Assembly (NCBI RefSeq): GCF_021608225.1 | Contig: NZ_JAKIJS010000001.1 | Coordinates: 310,001 to 374,000 of the forward strand | Direction of reading: 5' to 3' | DNA length: 64,000 nucleotides | DNA from: Pseudalkalibacillus berkeleyi | GTDB taxonomy: Bacteria > Bacillota > Bacilli > Bacillales > Fictibacillaceae | Shown here: one piece after another, positions 8,670-19,772 of the stretch | How the letters are laid out: each line of letters opens with the position of its first letter | How positions within the stretch are numbered: the first letter of the stretch is position 1 | Notes under the pieces: model-generated | Database searches by the model: none | Told to the model about the DNA's origin: nothing | Seen by the model: the letters and a program-made list of their open reading frames with translations, nothing else | Translations under genes and position numbers: made by a program

Positions 8670-10684
8670 CCATTCAATTAATCAATAAACCGACTGTGCA
8701 ACAATCGAATAAGGCCGCAATGCTTGATGAAGAAGTGAACTGTATTCGTTACATAATGAAGCAGAAGCCTTCTTATGTCGTTCAATACGTTGGAAACCTG
8801 GAAAAAGGTCGACAAGGGATTCTCCATAAACTTGCATCTTCCATTTTGAGAGAAGATATTCTTAACCTAAATTCGAATGCAATCGATTTGAAAAGAATCG
8901 GATCTGTGTTTGCTGTAAATATGGCACATGGACAAAGCCTTTCAGATGAATTCTTTTATCAAATTCAAGGGTATCCGATACGTGAAGATATCACTTATAA
9001 AGTAGTGGAAGTGGAAAATGGCACGATTGTATTTCCGATAAAAGATGAATTTGCCTTTCAACGGATTGAGACGACGGATGAAATTATTCATATCAATGAG
9101 CATGGGCTCACAACAATTTCATTAGCCTCTCATTTGTTAAAAATGTTGTTCACAAACACACAACAGTTGAACTTAGATGCGTTTATCCAAGAGCTGGACA
9201 ATGGCACAGCAAATATGACACTTGCTTATATGTACATGGATGTTTGGAAAGAAGACATCCAAACTGAGGCAAGCCAGTTGTCAACGACTGGAACGTTCGA
9301 TTATTTGCTAGCCAAAAAGAAAAGTAATCGTGATTTCTCACCGAGCTTATTTTTTGAACAGCTCGTATTAGAAGGTCACCATTTGCATCCAGGTGCAAAA
9401 ACGAAGATCGGTCTTACACAGAAAGATGTCTTTAAATTCTCTCCAGAATTTCATCAAACTTTTGATGTCCGATTTGTTGCTGTAAAAAAAGAATATGTAA
9501 AATCGACAACAGACAACCCATTGCTGACAGTAGGGTTTGAAGAAGAGTTAGCACGATGTAAAGAGGAGTTAGAACAACGCGATTACGTGACGGATGATTA
9601 TGAAATCTTTCCAGTACATGAATGGCAATTCGAACAAGCGTTACCTTCAATATATGCAAAGGAAATTGCAGCGGATCAAGTCATTTTAATCAAGAACGTG
9701 ACGATGGAGGCAGAAGCGACATCTTCATTTAGAACCGTTTATCCGAAGAAACAGCATGCGCCTGCACTCAAGCTTGCAGTAAATAGTCAAATGACATCTA
9801 CGGTCCGGTCCATTTCAACGCAAACGGCTTTAAATTCAACAAGATTTACAGACATGATCACATCCATTATGGACATAGAATCACAGCTGTATGATTTTAT
9901 TCCTTTGAACGAAATTGCTGGTGCAGCATTTAAGTCAGAAGAAGAATTGAAGAGTCGTAACCTGACGATGCTCATGCGAGAGAATGTAGAGGACAAGCTT
10001 GTTGAAGGTGAGCTCGCAATTGCAGGACCAGCTTTATATGCTGAGTCACCGTTGACTGGACGGACTATTTTAGATGAGCTCGTTAATCAATATGCTGAGA
10101 CGAACAACTTAACAAGGAACCGAGCTGCGTTTCCGTTTTTTGAAGACTACATTACAACTGTCATTCCTGGTTATCTGACATTGATGGTTAAATACGGAAT
10201 CGCACTTGAAGGTCACCTACAGAATAGCATCCCTGTTTTCAAAGACGGTAGGTTAACTCGATTCTTTTTCCGTGACTGGGGTGGAGCGCGGATTTACAAG
10301 GAAAGGCTCAGGCAACAAGGCATAGACCTTAAGTTTACGCCTGGATCAGTTTCGGTGACAGAAGATTGTTCAGAAATGCATAATAAACTTTATTACACGG
10401 TATTCCAAAATCATCTAGGGGAGATTATCAGACAGCTTGTCCATTACTCTGGAATTAAGGAAGAAGAGTTCTGGAAACGTGTGAAAAATGTATGTGAATC
10501 TACGTTGCAATCTTTGGCTGAGCATGGTGGGCTTGATGAACAGATCGCTGAAGATCGCGCATTTCTTTTCCAACAGATTGTGATGCATAAATCGTTGACC
10601 AAAATGAGATTGTCTGACGGAAAAGGGTATTGTTACAGCGAGGTTCAAAATCCGCTTTATGCAGCGGAAGAGCTAAATGATTAA
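8666..10684 (+). CDS. NIS siderophore synthetase 2 (IucA/IucC family)
   Basis: 672 residues, paralogous to its neighbour. LEGHHLHPGAKTKIGLT carries the family HPxxK core intact, followed by VHEWQFEQAL, STVRSISTQTALNS, AESPLTGRTILDELV, KYGIALEGHLQNSIPVF and RDWGGARIYKERL, the last contributing to the nucleotide/citrate site and FhuF-like C-terminal region. Two sequential NIS enzymes plus a decarboxylase resemble staphyloferrin A, staphyloferrin B and rhizoferrin loci, where each synthetase adds one citrate to a diamine-type backbone. Start ATG overlaps the first synthetase (ATGA type) and its stop overlaps the MFS start by 8 nt. Confidence 0.9.
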   Translation: MTIQLINKPTVQQSNKAAMLDEEVNCIRYIMKQKPSYVVQYVGNLEKGRQGILHKLASSILREDILNLNSNAIDLKRIGSVFAVNMAHGQSLSDEFFYQIQGYPIREDITYKVVEVENGTIVFPIKDEFAFQRIETTDEIIHINEHGLTTISLASHLLKMLFTNTQQLNLDAFIQELDNGTANMTLAYMYMDVWKEDIQTEASQLSTTGTFDYLLAKKKSNRDFSPSLFFEQLVLEGHHLHPGAKTKIGLTQKDVFKFSPEFHQTFDVRFVAVKKEYVKSTTDNPLLTVGFEEELARCKEELEQRDYVTDDYEIFPVHEWQFEQALPSIYAKEIAADQVILIKNVTMEAEATSSFRTVYPKKQHAPALKLAVNSQMTSTVRSISTQTALNSTRFTDMITSIMDIESQLYDFIPLNEIAGAAFKSEEELKSRNLTMLMRENVEDKLVEGELAIAGPALYAESPLTGRTILDELVNQYAETNNLTRNRAAFPFFEDYITTVIPGYLTLMVKYGIALEGHLQNSIPVFKDGRLTRFFFRDWGGARIYKERLRQQGIDLKFTPGSVSVTEDCSEMHNKLYYTVFQNHLGEIIRQLVHYSGIKEEEFWKRVKNVCESTLQSLAEHGGLDEQIAEDRAFLFQQIVMHKSLTKMRLSDGKGYCYSEVQNPLYAAEELND

Positions 10685-11897
10685 AGCGGCATTCAACCAG
10701 GCGCATGCACTCAAGTCGAAATCATTTCGTCAATTCATGCTCGGGAGTTTCTTTGTACGTACGACAGATTGGATGGACTTGACACTATTGAACTGGCTCG
10801 TCTATCAATGGACTCAATCCCCAGTAGCTCTGGGGGTTTTGAATGCTTGTCGTCTCATGCCAATTTTTATTTTTGGATTACAAGCAGGTGTTCTTGCCGA
10901 TCGTTATGACCGCAAGAAGGTCCTTCTCATCAGTTATGCTGGTATTTTTATTAGTACATTACTTCTCGCATATTTCGTCTTTGCAGACTTTTCGATCCTT
11001 TGGTTATATGCGGTCGTATTCGGCAGATCATTATTTATGACTATAGAAGTCCCAGTTCGGAACGCCTTTTTAGCAGATCTCGTAAACGGCGAGCAACTAC
11101 CGAATGCAATATCGATTCAGACGTTGATCATTAATGTTGCACGAATGATCGGACCTGCACTTGCTGGTTGGCTATTACTCCATATGAACGCACCCGATTT
11201 GTTTATTCTCATAGCGCTAGGAACGATTGTCGTTACACTTGCGTTAAACGGAATGAAGGTGACGGAAAAGAAGAAGTGTGTGATTGAACGCTCAGTCACA
11301 TCGCAAAAAACGGAACTAAAAGAAACATTCCAATACATTAAAGAAAACCATCTCATCGTCTCCATTTTGTTGATTGCTGTTGCGCCAATGATTTTTGGAT
11401 TCCCATATACGACGATGCTGCCATTGTTTGTAGAAGAGCTGATGGACATGGGGCCTGATGGATTTGGACTTTTACTTTCGGTTTCATCTGTAGGTGCCAT
11501 TATTGCAACGCTTGTCCTGTCTATGAAACCACCACGTCATCAAGGGAAGATCCTTGTCTTTTCAGCATTAGGCTTTGGTCTGTTTCTCGGATTCTTTATT
11601 ATGTTCAATGGGAATTATTTGTTGTCGATTCTCCTTATGTTGAGCGTTGGTTTTACGAGTCAATTGTATCGAACGACAAGTAGAATCACTCTACAAATGC
11701 AGGTTGCCGATCAATTAAGGGGAAGAGTATTAAGTATCGCGCTAATGGACCGGGCATATATTCCACTTGGGGCATTGATCATAGGTTTTGTTGCGGCTGA
11801 ATTCGGTGCCTTGGCTGCAGGCTTATTTATGGGGTTCGGATGCTTTATTACGACCCTGCTCATCGTTTGGAAGAGACCGGATTTATGGCACACTTAA
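10677..11897 (+). CDS. MFS transporter, probable siderophore exporter
   Basis: 406 residues with about twelve hydrophobic segments. The MFS loop motif is seen as GVLADRYDRKKVLLISY (residues about 70-87), and the N-terminus FRQFMLGSFFVRTTDWMDLTLLNWLVYQWTQSPVALG matches the MFS_3/enterobactin-exporter-like group. Its start lies inside the end of synthetase 2, and it is followed after 15 nt by the decarboxylase; a built-in exporter is normal for NIS loci (SfaA, SbnD and FslB are analogues). No uptake receptor or ABC importer is present, so uptake must be encoded elsewhere. Confidence 0.85.
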   Translation: MIKAAFNQAHALKSKSFRQFMLGSFFVRTTDWMDLTLLNWLVYQWTQSPVALGVLNACRLMPIFIFGLQAGVLADRYDRKKVLLISYAGIFISTLLLAYFVFADFSILWLYAVVFGRSLFMTIEVPVRNAFLADLVNGEQLPNAISIQTLIINVARMIGPALAGWLLLHMNAPDLFILIALGTIVVTLALNGMKVTEKKKCVIERSVTSQKTELKETFQYIKENHLIVSILLIAVAPMIFGFPYTTMLPLFVEELMDMGPDGFGLLLSVSSVGAIIATLVLSMKPPRHQGKILVFSALGFGLFLGFFIMFNGNYLLSILLMLSVGFTSQLYRTTSRITLQMQVADQLRGRVLSIALMDRAYIPLGALIIGFVAAEFGALAAGLFMGFGCFITTLLIVWKRPDLWHT

Positions 11898-11912
11898 GTT
11901 GGAGGTAATTGG

Positions 11913-13118
11913 ATGCTTACGTTAGAAAAGAAAAATAAAGTTGAAGCTTATATTCAGGAACAATTGCAGCATCGTGAAAGTGGAGACCCAATATGCGCTT
12001 ACGTGTATGATCTTGAAAGGTTAAAGACCCATGCAAAAGGCATTAAAGAAAGTCTGCCGGCATCATGTAGGTTGTATTATGCTGTAAAAGCAAATCCAGA
12101 CAGGCGATTGCTTGAGGTGTTGGAACCGGTGATCGATGGTTTTGAAGTCGCTTCTTACGGAGAAATCAGTAACGTTGGAGAGGTATCTGATAAGCCGATG
12201 CTGTTTGGTGGACCAGGAAAGAAAGATCGAGAAATTAGAACCGCTCTGCAAACGAATGTGGAATATTTGAACGTAGAGAGTTTCCATGAGTTGAACCGGA
12301 TGATGCATATTGCAGAACAGCTAAGTGTCACCATCCCGGTCTTGCTGCGAGTCAATTTAAGTAAGAATGTATCCGATAGTCATATAAGAATGTCAGGGGT
12401 ACCAACACAGTTCGGTGTTGATGAAAGGGACATTCCAGGGTTGATTACACATGCACTTCAATCCGATTACATTGATATAAAAGGTTTCCATTTTCACGCG
12501 ATGTCGAACAACTTGGATGCAAAATCACATGTCAAATTCGTTGGGATGTGTATTGAAAAATCGCTATCTTGGAAAAAGCAGTTTGCGCTTGATGCTTCTA
12601 TAGTTAACGTCGGAGGCGGCATTGGCATCAACTACTGGAATCCTGAAGAGCCCTTTGAATGGAATATACTTGCTGATGGATTAGCAGACTATCATGAAAC
12701 GTATCAGGAACAAGATTTGACGCTCTTCCTCGAGATAGGGCGTTACATGGTTGCGGGTTGTGGCTCTTACGTATCCGAGGTGCTTGATGTAAAGACAAAC
12801 CATGATGAACACTTTGCCGTTATTCGTGGCGGATCGCATCATTTACGAATGCCTGCAGCATGGAAAATTAGCCATCCGTTTAACGTATTTTCAGTTGAGG
12901 AGTGGCATTATCCATTTGTCCGCCCAGAGGTAATCGATGCAAAGCTAACAATTGCAGGCGAATTATGCACACCGAATGATGTGCTTGTTCGAAAAGAGCA
13001 TGTTGATCGGCTTAGAGCGGGAGATATTGTGATCTTTCAGTATGCAGGCGCATATGGTTGGACGATCTCACACCACGATTTCCTCAGCCATCCCCATCCA
13101 GAGATTGTTTTTATATAG
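11913..13118 (+). CDS. PLP-dependent decarboxylase of siderophore pathway
   Basis: 401 residues, fold III PLP decarboxylase (Orn/Lys/DAP family). YYAVKANPDRRLL contains the PLP lysine (about residue 58), followed by GFEVASYGEI, the HFHAMS and GGGIGINYW phosphate-binding segments, LEIGRYMVAGCG, and GELCTPNDVL with the active-site Cys-x3-Asp of ornithine/diaminopimelate decarboxylases. It is not lysA, given its place in the siderophore operon with GGAGG 10 nt before the ATG. By analogy with FslC or SbnH it would make a diamine such as putrescine from ornithine, or decarboxylate an amino-acid/citrate conjugate. No diaminopropionate-synthesis genes (sbnA/sbnB-like) are present, which favours ornithine; that part is inference. 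Confidence 0.8.
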   Translation: MLTLEKKNKVEAYIQEQLQHRESGDPICAYVYDLERLKTHAKGIKESLPASCRLYYAVKANPDRRLLEVLEPVIDGFEVASYGEISNVGEVSDKPMLFGGPGKKDREIRTALQTNVEYLNVESFHELNRMMHIAEQLSVTIPVLLRVNLSKNVSDSHIRMSGVPTQFGVDERDIPGLITHALQSDYIDIKGFHFHAMSNNLDAKSHVKFVGMCIEKSLSWKKQFALDASIVNVGGGIGINYWNPEEPFEWNILADGLADYHETYQEQDLTLFLEIGRYMVAGCGSYVSEVLDVKTNHDEHFAVIRGGSHHLRMPAAWKISHPFNVFSVEEWHYPFVRPEVIDAKLTIAGELCTPNDVLVRKEHVDRLRAGDIVIFQYAGAYGWTISHHDFLSHPHPEIVFI

Positions 13119-13174
13119 CGTTCAGAACCTAGCCGCGAGGTTTTACGGGTTTACATCAGAATAAATATCAAAGC

Positions 13175-13221
13175 AAAACGCACTAGATTTCATTCAGAAT
13201 GAAATTCATAGTGCGTTTTTA
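13175..13221 (+). terminator. Terminator of siderophore operon
   Basis: Stem AAAACGCACTA/TAGTGCGTTTT enclosing a second inner repeat ATTTCAT/ATGAAAT, then T-rich sequence. Confidence 0.85.
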
Positions 13222-13471
13222 TATGTTATATTAACGATTCCGAAAGGAAGTGAAAATCTCTAATAATTGCAGAAGGAGTTATTCGTACCGCGAAAATGCT
13301 AAAAACAGATTTTGACGGATCGAATAGAGCGTATTGTACCAGTAACCTGCTTCTACAAAATTTAAATAGTGGAGTTTTGAATAACATCTATGTTAGTTTA
13401 ATCATTGTTGAGATGAACTGATTTCCCATTAAAACATGAACTTATTTCATAAATAGAAGAGAGAGATTGTA
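13222..13471. other. Intergenic region without recognised gene
   Basis: After the operon terminator about 250 bp remain before the UPF0316 gene. A 41-codon frame at 13296-13421 has no ribosome site at suitable distance and no recognisable product. AGAGAGAG precedes the next ATG. I see nothing else. Confidence 0.5.
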
Positions 13472-14032
13472 ATGTTATCGGCGCTACTGATTTTTATCCT
13501 ACAAATTATTTTTGTTCCTGTATTAACTCTTCGAACGATCTTCTTGGTTAAAGGTAGGACGGTATCCGCAGCTAGTATAGGGTTGTTAGAGGCGGGTATA
13601 TACATTATTAGCTTAGGCATTGTATTTGCGGATTTGTCTAATATCTACAATATTATTGCTTACATTATAGGCTTTAGTGTAGGACTTTTACTAGGTGGAG
13701 CATTAGAAAAGAAACTTGCGATTGGCTATATCACATATAACGTAAACTTGCTTGATAAATGCGAGGAATTGGTTACTGCACTTAGAACTGCAGGCTTTGG
13801 TGTTACTGTATTTGAGGGGGAAGGAATTGATACAACTCGTTACAGATTAGATGTAGTTTCGAAGCGTTCTAGAGAAGAAGAGGTACTTGAAATTATTAAC
13901 GATATTGCACCTAAAGCATTTCTAACGTCATATGAGATTCGTTCCTTTAAAGGTGGTTACTTGACAAATTCTATGAAAAGACGGTCTAAACTTTTCAAGA
14001 AAAGAATGAAACAAAAATCAAAAGCAAGTTAA
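13472..14032 (+). CDS. UPF0316 membrane protein (DUF5698-DUF2179)
   Basis: 186 residues: three transmembrane segments in the first 85 residues, containing [24 protein letters not shown], then a soluble DUF2179-type domain with [24 protein letters not shown] and [18 protein letters not shown], and a basic tail. This is the UPF0316 family of Bacillus. DUF2179 domains resemble the cytoplasmic domain of YitT-type proteins; the function is unknown. Single gene, closed by a terminator about 80 nt downstream. Confidence 0.85.
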   Translation: MLSALLIFILQIIFVPVLTLRTIFLVKGRTVSAASIGLLEAGIYIISLGIVFADLSNIYNIIAYIIGFSVGLLLGGALEKKLAIGYITYNVNLLDKCEELVTALRTAGFGVTVFEGEGIDTTRYRLDVVSKRSREEEVLEIINDIAPKAFLTSYEIRSFKGGYLTNSMKRRSKLFKKRMKQKSKAS

Positions 14033-14440
14033 CCCACTCTTAATACACTTTACGGGTTCGTGATATCTGCAACTAAAATAGACCCCTTTTTATTATTAAT
14101 AAACAAGAAGCTTAGCAGGCCAAAAGACAAAATTTTTGGTCTGCTATTTTTTGTGGATTCGTGATCAAGGGAAATGGTTTCCGGACTGGACCACTAGATC
14201 CATATAAGGATTTATCTACACGTTTTTAGCTTGTTCTTCAACTTTTGATCCCAGCTTTTCCACAACTTTAGGAACATGGAATCACTTCACATGAATGGGT
14301 AACGCTTACGCGCATGCCAACTAGCTGAAAAGCCTTATAAGTCGATTTTTCTCCTCACACTCACAAGCGTTTGTTTACTAACGAATAGGTCTGTACAATA
14401 AGACGAAAAATTCAGATATTTCAATAGGGGAGGAATTTAC
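14033..14440. other. Intergenic region with one terminator
   Basis: Contains a terminator (14113-14152) and about 290 bp of leader before the AbgT gene, including a GTAACGCTTAC near-palindrome at about 14299 that does not fit the CcpA consensus. No gene seen. AGGGGAGGAA precedes the next ATG. Confidence 0.5.
14113..14152 (+). terminator. Rho-independent terminator
   Basis: Stem TAGCAGGCCAAAA/TTTTGGTCTGCTA followed by T6, downstream of the UPF0316 gene. Confidence 0.8.
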
Positions 14441-16009
14441 ATGGGTGTTCCACAGCAAAAAACCGATGATAATCAGTTTCAAACTGGAAAACGAAGAGGC
14501 ATGTTTAACAAGTTTCTCGATTGGATTGAAAGAAACGGAAACAAACTGCCTGATGTTCTCACGTTATTTGCTATTTTTACAGCGATCATACTACTGGCTT
14601 CATTTGTTGCAGGGAGGTTGAACTGGAGTGCGGTTAATCCAGCCACGAAAGAAACCGTTAATGCCGTCAATCTGCTAGACGACAAAGGAATCGTGAAAAT
14701 TCTAACAGAAATGGTCAACAACTTCATGGCATTTCCACCACTTGGTCTCGTGCTCGTTGTTATGCTTGGTGTCGGTTTAGCTGAATCAACAGGACTTGTT
14801 TCAGCGTTTATGCGAAAGGTTGTTTTAGCATCACCGAAGGCATTGATCCTGCCGATCATTGTCATCATAGGTATGTTCGGAAACGCTGCAGCTGACGCAG
14901 CTTTAATTGTCCTGCCACCTATAGCTGCCTTCGTTTTTGTAACGATGGGCCGTCATCCAATCGCCGGGCTAGCACTTGGCTATGCTTCTGTCGCGGGTGG
15001 TTTCAGCGCAAATTTGATACTAAGTATGCTCGATGTGTTGCTAGCTGGTTTTACAGAATCTAGCGCTCAAATTGTCGACAAAGGGTACAAGGCGAATCCA
15101 GCGATGAATTACTATTTCCTCGTTGCTTCTACCTTCGTGTTAGTGCCTGTAGCTGTATTCGTCTGTTCAAAAATTGTCGAACCAAGACTCGGAGCCTATA
15201 CGTTAAATGCAAAGGTCGAAACTGATTCTAAATTGAGTCAAAGTGAGCGGAGAGGATTAGTATGGGCTGGGGTTGGTGTCTTCTTTTACCTCTTACTCTT
15301 ATGCTTTCTCACGATTCCAGAGGGTGCGTTACTGCGGAATGCAGAGTCCAATTCACTCATTGAAGATTCACCTTTCATGAATGGGATCGTACCGATTATG
15401 CTCTTCTTCTTTTTCATACCTGCGCTCCTTTATGGAATCGGAGCGAAGGTCATAAAGTCTGATAAAGATGTAGCTGACCACCTGTCCAAAGCAATGTCTG
15501 GTATGGGGTATTATATTGTTCTAGCGTTTATTGCTGCACAAATGATTACTTATTTCAACTGGAGCAACCTTGGCACAATCATTGCGATTAAAGGGGCAGG
15601 CTTCTTAAAAGAGTCTGGTATGACAGGGTTACCATTATTACTCGCATTTATATTGTTTTGTGCACTCGTTAATTTGTTGATTGCGAGTTCTTCAGCTAAA
15701 TGGGCGTTATTAGGACCTGTATTTGTCCCGATGTTCATGTTTATGGACTATAGCCCCGCATTCACACAAATGGCTTATCGTATCGGGGATTCGATTACAA
15801 ATGCAGTGACGCCAATGCTTGCTTATTTTGCAATTCTACTCACCTTTGCAAAGAAATATGATCCGAAAATGGGTGTTGGAACGTTGATTTCCGTTTTGTT
15901 GCCTTACTCGATTGGGTTTGCTATTTTTTGGACGATTTTATTTGCAGTTTGGTATTGGCTTGGATTGCCGCTTGGTCCAGGGGAATATATTCATCTGAAA
16001 TCTTCTTAG
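14441..16009 (+). CDS. AbgT-family transporter
   Basis: 522 residues, about eleven to thirteen membrane segments. N-terminal RNGNKLPDVLTLFAIFTAIILLAS, the block LGLVLVVMLGVGLAESTGLVSAFMRK, GNAAADAALIVLPPIAAFVF, and the C-terminal LIASSSAKWALLGPVFVPMFM with DSITNAVTPMLAYFAILL are hallmarks of AbgT proteins. Family members move p-aminobenzoyl-glutamate or export sulfonamides; the substrate cannot be set here. A strong AGGGGAGGA site precedes the ATG. No peptidase (abgA/abgB) is next to it, so a folate-salvage role is unsupported. Confidence 0.85.
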   Translation: MGVPQQKTDDNQFQTGKRRGMFNKFLDWIERNGNKLPDVLTLFAIFTAIILLASFVAGRLNWSAVNPATKETVNAVNLLDDKGIVKILTEMVNNFMAFPPLGLVLVVMLGVGLAESTGLVSAFMRKVVLASPKALILPIIVIIGMFGNAAADAALIVLPPIAAFVFVTMGRHPIAGLALGYASVAGGFSANLILSMLDVLLAGFTESSAQIVDKGYKANPAMNYYFLVASTFVLVPVAVFVCSKIVEPRLGAYTLNAKVETDSKLSQSERRGLVWAGVGVFFYLLLLCFLTIPEGALLRNAESNSLIEDSPFMNGIVPIMLFFFFIPALLYGIGAKVIKSDKDVADHLSKAMSGMGYYIVLAFIAAQMITYFNWSNLGTIIAIKGAGFLKESGMTGLPLLLAFILFCALVNLLIASSSAKWALLGPVFVPMFMFMDYSPAFTQMAYRIGDSITNAVTPMLAYFAILLTFAKKYDPKMGVGTLISVLLPYSIGFAIFWTILFAVWYWLGLPLGPGEYIHLKSS

Positions 16010-16035
16010 AAGAGGTAGCCCTCCCCTTTATGATG

Positions 16036-16266
16036 CTATTGATAACGGATTATTCGTTTCGTATGACGGAACCTGTGAAGTTGACTGTCGGACTGACCGA
16101 ATTCAAGAGATTCTAAGATCTTCTCTTCTGTGTAACCTGTCAAAGCACAAATACGCTTAACATTAGGGAACTTTTGATGATTCTCATATTCGAGCAAAAT
16201 AGCTATTTGACAGTGATGAAGAATCGTGGAGTAGTAGCATTTCTGCTCATTGACAAAGTCGTTCAC
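16036..16266 (-). CDS. Small protein resembling sigma-70 region 3
   Basis: 76 residues from GTG 16266, with GAGGATGAGG just upstream. RICALTGYTEEKILESLEFGQS resembles sigma region 3 helix-turn-helix of SigB/SigF-type factors (EIAexLdvseEEVLEtmEmGqS), and the preceding part (CQIAILLEYENHQKFPNVK) also fits that alignment. Regions 2 and 4 are missing. It could be a small standalone regulator found in Bacillaceae or a remnant. The frame ends about 27 bp from the convergent AbgT stop. Confidence 0.5.
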   Translation of the reverse strand: MNDFVNEQKCYYSTILHHCQIAILLEYENHQKFPNVKRICALTGYTEEKILESLEFGQSDSQLHRFRHTKRIIRYQ

Positions 16267-16506
16267 GGTTCCTCATCCTCTCTATCACAAGACGTGGGTA
16301 AACAGGGAAGGGAGGGCTAATTTAACTAGTTCCCATTAACTAACCGACTGAAACCTAGGGTGATAAAACGAATGGTATATTGGGGCTATTTTTGTCGAAA
16401 GTGGTTTTAAATGGGGCCATGGTGGAAATTAAAAAAGAGGTTATTCATCTTGCATAGAAAGCAACATTGTGCAAAAGTATAGTCTTAAATGACTATAAAG
16501 GACTGA

Positions 16507-17073
16507 TTGAAGTTGTCGATTCAACAGAAAATCTTGCCTGCTGTCCGTAACATGAAGGACTTTGAAAAGCTCTTGGAAAGTTCTTATGAATATCTTGTCA
16601 TTCTCGATAGCCATATTAGCCAATTAAAGAGTATCGTACAAATGGGGAAACGGCATAATAAGAAAATGCTGATTCATGTCGACCTCATTCACGGACTAAG
16701 CAATGACGATTATGCAGCTGAGTTCTTATGCCAGGATATAAAGGCGGACGGGTTAATCTCAACACGGACAAATGTCATATTGACCGCGAAGAAGAAAGGT
16801 GTACTAGCTATTCAAAGGCTATTCCTACTTGATTCTAGTGCGCTAAATAAAAGTTATTCTCTGCTAAAGAAGACGCAACCAGATTATATTGAAGTATTAC
16901 CCGGCTTAATGCCGAACATTATCCGTGAAGTACATGAACAAACGAAAATCCCTATATTCGCTGGTGGGTTAATTCGAACAGTGGATGATGTTGAACAAGC
17001 ACTTGGAGCTGGTGCGAGTGCAGTTACAACGTCGAGGGGTGAGTTGTGGAAATATTATGTTAAGGATTTGTAA
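16507..17073 (+). CDS. glpP: Glycerol-3-phosphate-responsive antiterminator GlpP
   Basis: 188 residues of the GlpP family, TIM-barrel-like RNA-binding regulator that, with glycerol-3-phosphate, prevents termination in glp leaders. Recognisable blocks: [51 protein letters not shown] and [26 protein letters not shown] start with AAAGGA 5 nt upstream. It directly precedes glpF, as in Bacillus subtilis, and both glpF and glpD leaders downstream carry a matching target. Confidence 0.95.
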   Translation: MKLSIQQKILPAVRNMKDFEKLLESSYEYLVILDSHISQLKSIVQMGKRHNKKMLIHVDLIHGLSNDDYAAEFLCQDIKADGLISTRTNVILTAKKKGVLAIQRLFLLDSSALNKSYSLLKKTQPDYIEVLPGLMPNIIREVHEQTKIPIFAGGLIRTVDDVEQALGAGASAVTTSRGELWKYYVKDL

Positions 17074-17080
17074 ACAATTC

Positions 17081-17109
17081 TTGACAACGCTTTCCTAATC
17101 ATGTAACTT
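17081..17109 (+). promoter_or_regulatory. glpFK promoter with CcpA (cre) site
   Basis: TTGACA (17081-17086) and a weak -10 TAACTT (17104-17109), 17 bp apart. TGACAACGCTTTCC (17082-17095) matches the cre consensus TGWAANCGNTNWCA except at positions 4 and 14 and overlaps the -35, so catabolite repression of glpFK is likely. Confidence 0.65.
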
Positions 17110-17112
17110 GGT

Positions 17113-17197
17113 AATCAAGTTAATAACATGTGACGGAGAAACGGAGATCCACACTTATTCCTCATTCAGAAATGAGGCAATACGTGTGGATTTTTTT
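17113..17197 (+). promoter_or_regulatory. GlpP-controlled leader with terminator (glpF)
   Basis: AATCAAGTTAATAAC (17113-17127) and GGAGAAACGGAGA (17135-17147) are repeated almost exactly in the glpD leader. They are followed by a terminator: stem TCCACAC/GTGTGGA with inner CTCATT/AATGAG, then T7. GlpP with glycerol-3-phosphate is expected to prevent termination. Confidence 0.9.
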
Positions 17198-17295
17198 GTA
17201 CTTATACTGGATTTCAAAACTTTTATAAACAGTCTTTTTCTCTGTCAAATATGAAAGGGTTTACACAATTGTTAAATTGAGAAGGAGGAATTATC

Positions 17296-18138
17296 ATGTC
17301 AGCTTTTATGGCAGAAATTATTGGAACAATGATTTTGATCATTTTAGGAGGAGGCGTCGTTGGAGGCGTCGTACTAAATAAAACAAAAGCACAGGATTCA
17401 GGTTGGATCGTTATTACAATGGGATGGGGGCTTGCTGTTGCAATTGCTGTTTATGCAGTTGGCGGCGTCAGTGGGGCGCACATCAATCCGGCTGTAACCT
17501 TAGGTTTAGCATCTATCGGAGAGTTTCCTTGGGCTGATGTCCCAATGTATATAACAGCTCAAATGATTGGAGCCTTCATCGGTGCAGTAATCGTGTACTT
17601 TCACTATTTACCGCACTGGAGAGCAACTGAGGATCCAAACTTGAAACTGGCTGTTTTCTCAACAGATCCTGCGATCCGTCATACATTTTCAAACTTGTTA
17701 AGTGAAGTCATCGGTACATTCGTATTACTTATGGGCTTACTTGCAATTGGGGCTAACGAATTCACTGAAGGTCTTAATCCATTAATTGTCGGATTCTTAA
17801 TTATTGCAATTGGTATGTCGTTAGGTGGGACAACCGGGTATGCGATTAACCCTGCCCGTGACTTAGGACCAAGAATTGCACACTTCGTATTACCGATTCC
17901 AGGAAAGAAATCATCTGATTGGGCATACTCATGGATTCCAGTAGTCGGACCTATTCTTGGAGGCGTGTTCGGCGCTCTATTTTACAAGAAGTTCTTTACA
18001 GGAACAGATTCAATTGCATTTTGGATCGTTGGGGCACTCGTGCTTGGCGTACTCGCAATTGCATATGCAACAAGTGAAAAGGACGCACCAGAAAATGTAA
18101 AAGAAAAAGTTTCAGAGTTAGGATTAACAAACCAATAA
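17296..18138 (+). CDS. glpF: Glycerol facilitator GlpF
   Basis: 280-residue aquaglyceroporin of the cytoplasmic membrane. Both pore motifs are present: HINPAVTLG (NPA at residues 64-66) and AINPARDLGPR (NPA at 185-187), the Asp after NPAR being typical of glycerol-conducting members. Six membrane segments plus the re-entrant loops. GAGAAGGAGG precedes the ATG. It lies behind the GlpP leader and 32 nt before glpK, forming glpFK. Confidence 0.95.
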   Translation: MSAFMAEIIGTMILIILGGGVVGGVVLNKTKAQDSGWIVITMGWGLAVAIAVYAVGGVSGAHINPAVTLGLASIGEFPWADVPMYITAQMIGAFIGAVIVYFHYLPHWRATEDPNLKLAVFSTDPAIRHTFSNLLSEVIGTFVLLMGLLAIGANEFTEGLNPLIVGFLIIAIGMSLGGTTGYAINPARDLGPRIAHFVLPIPGKKSSDWAYSWIPVVGPILGGVFGALFYKKFFTGTDSIAFWIVGALVLGVLAIAYATSEKDAPENVKEKVSELGLTNQ

Positions 18139-18146
18139 TGAAATGA

Positions 18147-19661
<1,515 letters not shown>

Positions 19662-19682
19662 AAAACAATTATGATATGATGA

Positions 19683-19772
19683 AATCAAGTTAATAACTGG
19701 TTGGAGAAATGGAGAGACCGCAACGGCTTATAAGCAATTCGCTTATAGGTATCAGTTGTGGTCTCTTTTTTA
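19683..19772 (+). promoter_or_regulatory. GlpP-controlled leader with terminator (glpD)
   Basis: AATCAAGTTAATAAC (19683-19697) is identical to the glpF leader element and GGAGAAATGGAGA (19703-19715) differs by one base. The terminator stem GAGACCGCAAC/GTTGTGGTCTC with a long inner loop ends in T6. A TATGAT -10 sits at 19675-19680, at the end of glpK. The second purine-rich element runs into the 5' arm of the terminator, suggesting that GlpP binding competes with hairpin formation. Confidence 0.9.

Noticed and set aside
11913-13118. lysA (diaminopimelate decarboxylase)
   Set aside because: Family resemblance exists, but its place in a Fur-controlled NIS operon indicates a siderophore role.
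13296-13421. 41-codon frame in the gap after the siderophore operon
   Set aside because: Ribosome-like sequence is too far away and the product is unrecognisable.
14295-14312. CcpA site upstream of the AbgT gene
   Set aside because: GTAACGCTTAC does not keep the central NCGN spacing of the cre consensus.
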